DNA from: Clostridia bacterium
Lineage (GTDB): Bacteria > Bacillota > Clostridia > Oscillospirales > Acutalibacteraceae
Direction: 5' to 3'
DNA length: 5,740 nucleotides
Assembly (NCBI GenBank): GCA_017381395.1
Contig: JAFOCH010000159.1
Location: 1-5,740, forward strand
Part shown: one piece after another, positions 1-4,055 of the stretch
Position numbering within the stretch: the stretch's first letter is position 1
How the letters are laid out: each line of letters opens with the position of its first letter
Program-made: the position numbers and the translations under genes
The notes under the pieces: model-generated
Databases searched by the model: none
What the model saw: only the letters and a program-made list of their open reading frames with translations
What the model was told of the DNA's origin: nothing

Positions 1-617
1 GACCAGTAAACTACTGCGCTACCGCCAATTTTTTCGTCATAAGTGGTCGGGTCAAAGGCGATCTGTGTACGAACGTCGCGGAAACCGCAAACGCGTGCGT
101 TAAATACGCCTCTCCACGAAAAGCCTCTATCGGTTGAGAGATAGAGTCCGTTTGCACCGTTACCACCCGAGTTTGTACCGCAAACCATTACTCGGTCGAG
201 GTTAGTCGGGTCGGCAACAATACTTGTACCACCGGCTGCATGCATACCTGTTGTACAGAGATCCCATGTGTCGCCACCGTCCTCTGAACGATAGATACCG
301 CCAACGTCGGTTCCCATGAATGCAAGCTTTCCGTCGTCGGAAGGTGCATAGCCGATATAAATCATTGCCTGGCAGCCTTCACCGCCTTCGTGGCCCTGAT
401 CGATAATGTACTGGGATACCATCGGTACCTGTACCCATACGTCTGTGTCAAAATAGATACCTTCAAATCCTTTGCTTTCGCTGCTGGTTTCTTCTTTTTC
501 AGAAGCAACAGACGAAATGTTTGCATCACCGGTATTTTCGCCGCCACAGGATGTGAGCGTTCCAAAAAGCATGGCAACACAAAGAAGCAAACTGATTATT
601 CTGAATGCCTTTTTCAT
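1..617 (-). CDS. GH74-like beta-propeller lipoprotein, 5' part only (gene A)
   Basis: The first 205 codons of a gene that continues beyond the left edge. The start is the ATG at 617-615, with AAAGGAG 11 nt upstream. Residues 1-23 form a lipoprotein signal: MKKAFR, a hydrophobic core, then lipobox LTSC with C24 as the lipidated residue. A Ser/Glu/Lys-rich linker follows (about 25-50). From about residue 51 the sequence matches genes B and D: YFDTDVW, GGEGCQ (79-83 region), GTDVGG (102-107), Asp-boxes at 111-118 (SEDGGDTW) and 161-168 (STDRGFSW), and CGFRD near 177. The RTD(V/I)GGaYR element is known in GH74 xyloglucanases to carry the catalytic base, so D104 is the candidate here. Inferred role: membrane-anchored glycan hydrolase or binding protein on the outer face. 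Gene B lies 96 bp upstream on the same strand, so A may be co-transcribed with it. The substrate and the rest of the fold cannot be seen. Confidence 0.88.
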   Translation of the reverse strand, partial: MKKAFRIISLLLCVAMLFGTLTSCGGENTGDANISSVASEKEETSSESKGFEGIYFDTDVWVQVPMVSQYIIDQGHEGGEGCQAMIYIGYAPSDDGKLAFMGTDVGGIYRSEDGGDTWDLCTTGMHAAGGTSIVADPTNLDRVMVCGTNSGGNGANGLYLSTDRGFSWRGVFNARVCGFRDVRTQIAFDPTTYDEKIGGSAVVYW

Positions 618-628
618 AACTTTTTTGT

Positions 629-635
629 CTCCTTT
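629..635 (-). promoter_or_regulatory. Shine-Dalgarno site of gene A
   Basis: AAAGGAG on the minus strand, 11 nt before the ATG at 617. It fixes the start that yields the complete lipoprotein signal peptide. Confidence 0.75.
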
Positions 636-669
636 CGAAAAACAAAACAAAATGGTTTTTTATATTTGC

Positions 670-682
670 AGGGAAAATCCCT
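670..682. repeat. Short palindrome AGGGA-AAA-TCCCT in the B-A gap
   Basis: A perfect 5-bp inverted repeat with a 3-nt loop lies in the 96-bp gap between the stop of B (714-716) and the start of A (617). On the minus strand it is followed by GCAAATATAAAAAACC and not by a T-run, so it does not read as an intrinsic terminator. It also sits just upstream of a weak -10-like TATAAA (659-664, minus). It could be a small hairpin tuning mRNA stability between B and A, or an operator for a weak internal promoter. No good -35 was found. Confidence 0.4.
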
Positions 683-713
683 AATATATATTTGTATGCG
701 CGCTGATTACCTA

Positions 714-2759
714 TTAGTTTGTGGCATCGGCAGGGCAACATTTTATCTTCCAAATGCCGCGGCAACCACAGAGAACAAACAGCTCACGTGTAGCGGGGTT
801 GATGCGAATCTGTGTCGGCTGCTTTCCGCCGTCGGGACCTGTACGGTTATCGTTAGGTAAACGATTGAGTATCGTCCAGGTTTTGCCTCCGTCGAGAGAA
901 CGGAGAATGTTCGGGAAGCCAAATTCGGCATGAGATGAACATGCCAGGTAAATGATCGACGGATTTTCCGGATCGACACAAACGCTGAGCGCGTGCTTTG
1001 ACGGGTATACGATGCTTTCGGGTTCGCTGCCGTCGAGCTTCATTCTATAAAGTCCGCCCCAGTTGAGGAAATAGAGATATCCGTTTTTATGATCATATGC
1101 AAGGTCAAAGATTCGAGAACCATCAGCAAACCAAACCTTTTCCCAGGTCCTACCTTCGTCCTCGCTCTTAACTATTGTGCTATCCCAGAAGGTGCCGAAA
1201 AGCGTCTTTCCTTCCGGATCGTAAGTTCTGACGCCGTTGCATCCGTCCATATACTCAAATGTTTTACCCATATCGCGAGTAACTACGTCGCCAAGGAATG
1301 CAACATTTTCGTTTCCGGGAACGCCACAGCTGATTGAGGTGCCGTGAATGTCCATATCGGTACGGTCAATCGTTTTTCCGCCGTCGCGGGTAATGGCAAG
1401 CTTTGTTTCGCCAAACATTCTGTTTGCCAAGCCGCAGATAGTTACGTCGTCATTAAATGTATAGCCGCCGTAGGTCCAGCCGCCCCATTCCTTGCCCGAC
1501 CAGTTAACGTATATCCACGTTTTACCATGGTCGGTGGTGTAGCCACCGTTATAGTCCTGAGATGAAATTTCCATATATCTGGGATCGTTTACGTTCCAGC
1601 AAACAAATCCGCCGGGACAAAGTCCGTTGTATCCGGCATTCTGCCAAACAAAATTCTTTCCTGCGTCGTTGGATGCACAAACAAAGCACCATGTGGTAAG
1701 CACCTTATTTTCGTCAACAGGGCTCCAATAGAATTTTACCTGGTCGTTATTGGCAGGTACCCATGATGCTTCTGCATTTCGTACCGACTGATGCCATGAT
1801 TTACCGCCGTCATTTGTATAGTAAACGGGAATAATCCACGAGCCGCATCCTGTGAGACGGTCGTCCTGGAGAACCATATTGTCAGGGTTAACGGGCGATA
1901 CACGAAGCTTTGTCGGGAAGCAATCGGGGTATCCCTCACCCTTTATTACTGTAAAGGTGTCGCCGCAATCGTACGAAACGACAAGTCCTTCCTTTGTAGT
2001 AGCATATATATGATCAGGATGACTTCTGATGCAATCAGCAAAGAGAAAATCATCATCTCTGAGCTTTTCGAAGGTAGCGCCCTGATCCTTTGAACGGTAG
2101 AAACCGGTAGGACAGAGAACGAATAACCATCCCTTTTCCTTATGTACATATATACAGGTATCGCCCATCATTTCGGTATTTTCGAGCTTTGCCCATGTGT
2201 AACCACCGTCGGTTGACTTGTAAATTCCGGGATTGTTTTCGGAATCGGCTCTGTTCCAATGGTTCTGTGCACCCTCACGTGCCCAGTAAACAATGGCACT
2301 TCCTTTAATCTTTTCATCATAGCTTGTTTCGTCAAAGGCAAACTGGTTACGTCCATCGCGGAAACCGCAATTTCGTGTCTGCATAATTGCATTCCAAGTA
2401 AGACCTTTGTCGGTTGACATATATATACCGTTCTGCGGACAGCCCCACGAGTTTACGCCCAGTGCGAGAACTCGATCAATATTGTTGGGGTCGTAAGCAA
2501 AACTTGTGCAGCCGTTACCTTCGTAACCGATTGCCGACGGAGTCCAGTGAACACCGCCGTCATCCGAACGATACATACCGCCAACGTCGGTTCCCATAAG
2601 CCAATGTGTACCATCGATCGGATCACATACAATATAAAGGCAGGCCTGGCATCCTTCGCCACCTTCATAGCCTTTTTCGATGAGCTCCTTGCTAATCATC
2701 GGCACCGGTTCCCAAACGTCAGTTTCGAAATAACGGTTGATTAAATTTTCGTTTGCCAT
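714..2759 (-). CDS. Cytoplasmic GH74-like tandem beta-propeller protein (gene B)
   Basis: A complete 681-residue protein. The start is the ATG at 2759, chosen because GAGGGAG lies 8 nt upstream. The reading frame stays open back to a TTG at 2930, but that start has no ribosome site. There is no signal peptide. Twelve Asp-box motifs ([ST]-x-D-x-G-x-x-aromatic) begin near residues 65, 115, 182, 223, 262, 315, 363, 408, 457, 494, 532 and 621, which indicates a BNR-type beta-propeller. The length fits the two seven-bladed propellers of GH74. GTDVGGMYRSDDGG (56-69) resembles the GH74 catalytic-base segment (D58). SSQDYNGGYTTD (399-410) could correspond to the second catalytic Asp (D402), after a YW.P.D..KV block at 344-353. 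About 25 cysteines suit a reducing cytoplasm. Likely role: endo- or oligosaccharide-processing glycosidase acting on imported glucans. Specificity is unproven, and a non-catalytic sugar-binding propeller is the alternative. It is divergent from the AraC regulator. Confidence 0.9.
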   Translation of the reverse strand: MANENLINRYFETDVWEPVPMISKELIEKGYEGGEGCQACLYIVCDPIDGTHWLMGTDVGGMYRSDDGGVHWTPSAIGYEGNGCTSFAYDPNNIDRVLALGVNSWGCPQNGIYMSTDKGLTWNAIMQTRNCGFRDGRNQFAFDETSYDEKIKGSAIVYWAREGAQNHWNRADSENNPGIYKSTDGGYTWAKLENTEMMGDTCIYVHKEKGWLFVLCPTGFYRSKDQGATFEKLRDDDFLFADCIRSHPDHIYATTKEGLVVSYDCGDTFTVIKGEGYPDCFPTKLRVSPVNPDNMVLQDDRLTGCGSWIIPVYYTNDGGKSWHQSVRNAEASWVPANNDQVKFYWSPVDENKVLTTWCFVCASNDAGKNFVWQNAGYNGLCPGGFVCWNVNDPRYMEISSQDYNGGYTTDHGKTWIYVNWSGKEWGGWTYGGYTFNDDVTICGLANRMFGETKLAITRDGGKTIDRTDMDIHGTSISCGVPGNENVAFLGDVVTRDMGKTFEYMDGCNGVRTYDPEGKTLFGTFWDSTIVKSEDEGRTWEKVWFADGSRIFDLAYDHKNGYLYFLNWGGLYRMKLDGSEPESIVYPSKHALSVCVDPENPSIIYLACSSHAEFGFPNILRSLDGGKTWTILNRLPNDNRTGPDGGKQPTQIRINPATRELFVLCGCRGIWKIKCCPADATN

Positions 2760-2767
2760 TATTTTTT

Positions 2768-2774
2768 CTCCCTC
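2768..2774 (-). promoter_or_regulatory. Shine-Dalgarno site that decides the start of gene B
   Basis: GAGGGAG on the minus strand, 8 nt before the ATG at 2759. It supports the 681-residue protein over a 738-residue version starting at TTG 2930. An ATG at 2780 lies upstream of this site and has no comparable site of its own. Confidence 0.75.
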
Positions 2775-2789
2775 GCTCATATAAATTGT

Positions 2790-2808
2790 GAACAAAAAAT
2801 GAACAAAA
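2790..2808 (+). repeat. Two GAACAAAA direct repeats spaced 11 bp
   Basis: GAACAAAA occurs at 2790 and 2801, one helical turn apart, in the leader of gene B just upstream of its ribosome site. The ACAAAA core recurs at 3005, 3015 and 3027. Phased direct half-sites are usual for AraC-family operators, but A-rich runs also arise by chance in AT-rich DNA. Confidence 0.35.
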
Positions 2809-2837
2809 CCGACCTCAGAACCCCGCCCAAAATATCG

Positions 2838-2854
2838 AAAAGTTCGTTTTTTGT
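2838..2854 (-). promoter_or_regulatory. Candidate operator copy 1 (ACAAAAAACGAACTTTT)
   Basis: Read on the minus strand this is ACAAAAAACGAACTTTT. It matches the plus-strand copy at 3027-3043 except for one A in the A-run. Each copy therefore reads the same way relative to its own downstream gene. This copy covers the predicted start point of the nearer gene B promoter (-10 at 2861-2866). Inferred to be a binding site for the AraC-type regulator or another local factor. Confidence 0.5.
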
Positions 2855-2860
2855 ACAAAT

Positions 2861-2890
2861 TGTATATTTTGTCAAAATTAGTTTTGTCAT
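2861..2890 (-). promoter_or_regulatory. Candidate proximal promoter of gene B
   Basis: On the minus strand, ATGACA (2885-2890) and TATACA (2861-2866) are separated by 18 bp. The transcript would start near 2854 and give a leader of about 95 nt. The boxes are moderate matches. Operator copy 1 sits on the start point. Confidence 0.4.
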
Positions 2891-2972
2891 GTTGCACTAA
2901 AAATATCGGTTTCGGCCAAATTAATTGCAAACAGGCACTTTTTCAGCCATTAACCCATATTAGTATTTTTTG

Positions 2973-3001
2973 ATTATAACAACAACTAAACGAAAAGTAA
3001 A
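2973..3001 (-). promoter_or_regulatory. Candidate distal promoter of gene B
   Basis: On the minus strand, a perfect -10 TATAAT (2973-2978) lies 17 bp from TTTACT (2996-3001), a 4/6 -35. The transcript would start near 2966 and carry a leader of about 207 nt. It is divergent from the AraC-gene promoter, with the -35 boxes about 22 bp apart, so one bound regulator could affect both. Confidence 0.55.
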
Positions 3002-3004
3002 TAG

Positions 3005-3032
3005 ACAAAATAGCACAAAAAGATGGACAAAA
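3005..3032 (+). repeat. Three phased ACAAAA motifs between the divergent promoters
   Basis: ACAAAA starts at 3005, 3015 and 3027, spaced 10 and 12 bp. They lie between the -35 of the distal B promoter and the -35 of the AraC-gene promoter, overlapping the latter. The position and roughly one-turn spacing suit tandem binding of an AraC-family protein on one face of the helix. Low complexity makes this tentative. Confidence 0.4.
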
Positions 3033-3052
3033 ACGAACTTTTTGCATATAAT
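3024..3052 (+). promoter_or_regulatory. Promoter of the AraC-family regulator gene
   Basis: TGGACA (3024-3029, 5/6 match to the -35 consensus), a 17-bp spacer, and a perfect TATAAT (3047-3052). The predicted start is near 3058-3060, leaving a leader of about 45 nt. The -35 and spacer are overlapped by operator copy 2, which suggests autoregulation. Confidence 0.72.
3027..3043 (+). promoter_or_regulatory. Candidate operator copy 2 (ACAAAAACGAACTTTTT)
   Basis: The partner of the element at 2838-2854, in inverted orientation about 190 bp away. It overlaps the -35 box and spacer of the AraC-gene promoter, where a bound protein would block RNA polymerase. DNA looping between the two copies is possible in principle but is inference. 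Confidence 0.5.
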
Positions 3053-3055
3053 CAA

Positions 3056-3092
3056 ATTGGACGGGCTTATATTCCTAAAAAATACGTCCAAT
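3056..3092 (+). promoter_or_regulatory. Leader inverted repeat before the AraC gene
   Basis: ATTGGACG (3056-3063) and CGTCCAAT (3085-3092) are a perfect 8-bp inverted repeat with a 21-nt loop. The left arm lies at the predicted transcript start. The right arm ends directly against the Shine-Dalgarno GGGAG (3093-3097), which is 7 nt before the ATG at 3105. It could be an mRNA stem affecting ribosome access or 5' stability, or a DNA operator. Confidence 0.5.
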
Positions 3093-3104
3093 GGGAGATA
3101 AAAA

Positions 3105-3854
3105 ATGCCGAATTATATTCATTTTGACGCACAAACCGCCCCTGTAATAGGCACGTCGATTGCCGCTGACGATGCCTGCCGACTGATGTATATTACCGGC
3201 GGCGAAGGAAAAATCATCACCGAAGAAAAAACTCTCGCTTTTTCAAAAAGAGATATTTTCATTTTGCCGAAAAAAACGCGACTCGAAGCAATTTCGCAGG
3301 GCGGATATACCCGAATTATGATTAGAATTGACAGTGACCTTGCCGACCAATTCAAGCGCTTTGTCAGGGTACACGACAATCACAAACAGGATGCCTTTAC
3401 ATTAATAAAGATGCTGGAAAGAGAATGCGGCTCGGATATTCCGTCACATTCCGAATATATTTCTCGGCTGGCACAGGTTATTTTTTCGCTCATCTATGCA
3501 CTCAGTAAGCACGACGCCTCCCACACCTATATCGAGCGAATTGAAAGCATGATTGAGCATAACGTTCCAAACGTAGCATTCGAGCTTGACTCTATTTACA
3601 CACTCGCCCCAGATTTAACAAAGGATTACGTTCGCAGAATATTTAAGCAAAAAACAGGGCTCACTCCAAACGCCTACCTCAACCGACTGCGAATTGAAAA
3701 GGCAAAAAAGCTGCTTTCAAAAACGAGCGAAAGAATGAACATAAAGCAAATTGCCGACGCCTGCGGATTCAGTGACCAATATTATTTTTCGCGAACCTTT
3801 AAGCGATCGGAGGGTGTTTCCCCCGCTCATTGGAAAAAGCAAAAAATAACTTAA
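3105..3854 (+). CDS. AraC-family transcriptional regulator (gene C)
   Basis: A 249-residue protein, a normal length for the family. The start is the ATG at 3105, preceded by GGGAG at 7 nt. Residues about 1-90 look like a cupin-type ligand-binding domain: a Gly-rich turn at 32-36 (GGEGK), then SKRDIFILPKKTRLEA (47-62), the family's usual 'GDlfliPp..H' region. Residues about 145-249 form the paired helix-turn-helix domain. The first HTH lies around 160-184, leading into GLTPNAYLNRLRIEKAKKLL (185-204). The second is NIKQIADACGFSDQYYFSRTF (212-232), followed by the C-terminal signature FKRSEGVSPAHW (232-243), where the usual 'YR' is HW. Inferred role: cytoplasmic DNA-binding regulator sensing a sugar and controlling B (divergent), D (downstream) and itself. 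Its ligand cannot be read from the sequence. Confidence 0.93.
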   Translation: MPNYIHFDAQTAPVIGTSIAADDACRLMYITGGEGKIITEEKTLAFSKRDIFILPKKTRLEAISQGGYTRIMIRIDSDLADQFKRFVRVHDNHKQDAFTLIKMLERECGSDIPSHSEYISRLAQVIFSLIYALSKHDASHTYIERIESMIEHNVPNVAFELDSIYTLAPDLTKDYVRRIFKQKTGLTPNAYLNRLRIEKAKKLLSKTSERMNIKQIADACGFSDQYYFSRTFKRSEGVSPAHWKKQKIT

Positions 3855-3859
3855 TTTTT

Positions 3860-3961
3860 ACATTGTATTAACAATTATCGTTGATTCGTTTATATTTTAA
3901 ATTGTATTTTTTTGTTTTTTGGTTATTATGACTATACCACTTTTCGTCCACATTGTATAAA
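3860..3961 (+). repeat. Direct repeat ACATTGTAT(T/A)AA upstream of gene D
   Basis: Near-identical 12-mers occur at 3860-3871 and 3950-3961, differing at one base. The core ATTGTAT also occurs at 3901-3907 between them, and at 2859-2865 in the leader region of gene B. Candidate regulatory sites upstream of the D promoter; chance recurrence in AT-rich DNA is the alternative. Confidence 0.35.
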
Positions 3962-4014
3962 AGTTGGGAATTTATTTGGTGTTTTTGCGAATTTTATTTT
4001 GCACTTTAAATATA

Positions 4015-4020
4015 TATAAT
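4015..4020 (+). promoter_or_regulatory. Candidate -10 box of gene D
   Basis: A perfect TATAAT whose predicted start is near 4027, giving a leader of about 29 nt. No good -35 sits 16-18 bp upstream (TTTTAT at 3992-3997). A strong -10 with a poor -35 is typical of activator-dependent promoters, which would suit control by the upstream AraC-type protein. The run of alternating TA makes a chance match possible. Confidence 0.45.
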
Positions 4021-4040
4021 AGTTTGGTAGCATTTTACCG

Positions 4041-4046
4041 AAAGGA
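4041..4046 (+). promoter_or_regulatory. Shine-Dalgarno site of gene D
   Basis: AAAGGA, 9 nt before the ATG at 4056. It supports the start that provides a full signal peptide. Confidence 0.75.
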
Positions 4047-4055
4047 ATTCTATTT

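Larger units (their letters stand above)
2760..3104. promoter_or_regulatory. Divergent regulatory region between gene B and the AraC regulator
   Basis: A 345-bp AT-rich region without a convincing gene. It holds two candidate promoters for B (minus), one strong promoter for the AraC gene (plus), an inverted pair of near-identical 17-bp elements, clusters of ACAAAA on both strands, and an 8-bp inverted repeat in the AraC-gene leader. This layout is typical of an AraC-family regulator controlling itself and a divergent target gene. The minus frame through 2760-2930 is open but lacks a ribosome site, so it is read as leader. Confidence 0.75.
3855..4055. promoter_or_regulatory. AT-rich gap between the AraC gene and gene D
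   Basis: 201 bp with no gene. ACAATT (3871-3876) and AATTGT (3900-3905) could pair, and the second arm is followed by A and seven Ts. The loop is 23 nt and the stem is all A/T except one pair, so this is only a weak candidate terminator for gene C. CGTCCA (3945-3950) repeats the hexamer in the gene C leader. The -10 box and ribosome site of gene D occupy the right end. Confidence 0.5.

Noticed and set aside
390..860. Plus-strand 156-residue open frame
   Set aside because: It lies antisense across the 5' end of A, the gap and the 3' end of B. Its composition is poor in protein-like patterns, and both overlapping minus-strand genes have clear homology and ribosome sites.
2664..2694. Sialidase identity for the Asp-box proteins
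   Set aside because: Asp-boxes occur in many propeller families. The GTDVGG segment at the N-terminus, the number of boxes and the 681-residue length fit GH74 better, and the sialidase FRIP-type arginine motif was not found near the N-terminus.
2760..2930. 57-residue N-terminal extension of gene B starting at TTG 2930
   Set aside because: The frame is open and includes a hydrophobic stretch (VGFVHFLFTIY), but TTG 2930 has no ribosome site, the codons run through promoter-like AT-rich DNA, and GAGGGAG precedes ATG 2759. The shared homology with A and D begins after that ATG.
3871..3920. Intrinsic terminator after the AraC gene
   Set aside because: ACAATT/AATTGT followed by a T-run is present, but the stem is six weak pairs with a 23-nt loop, too poor to call.
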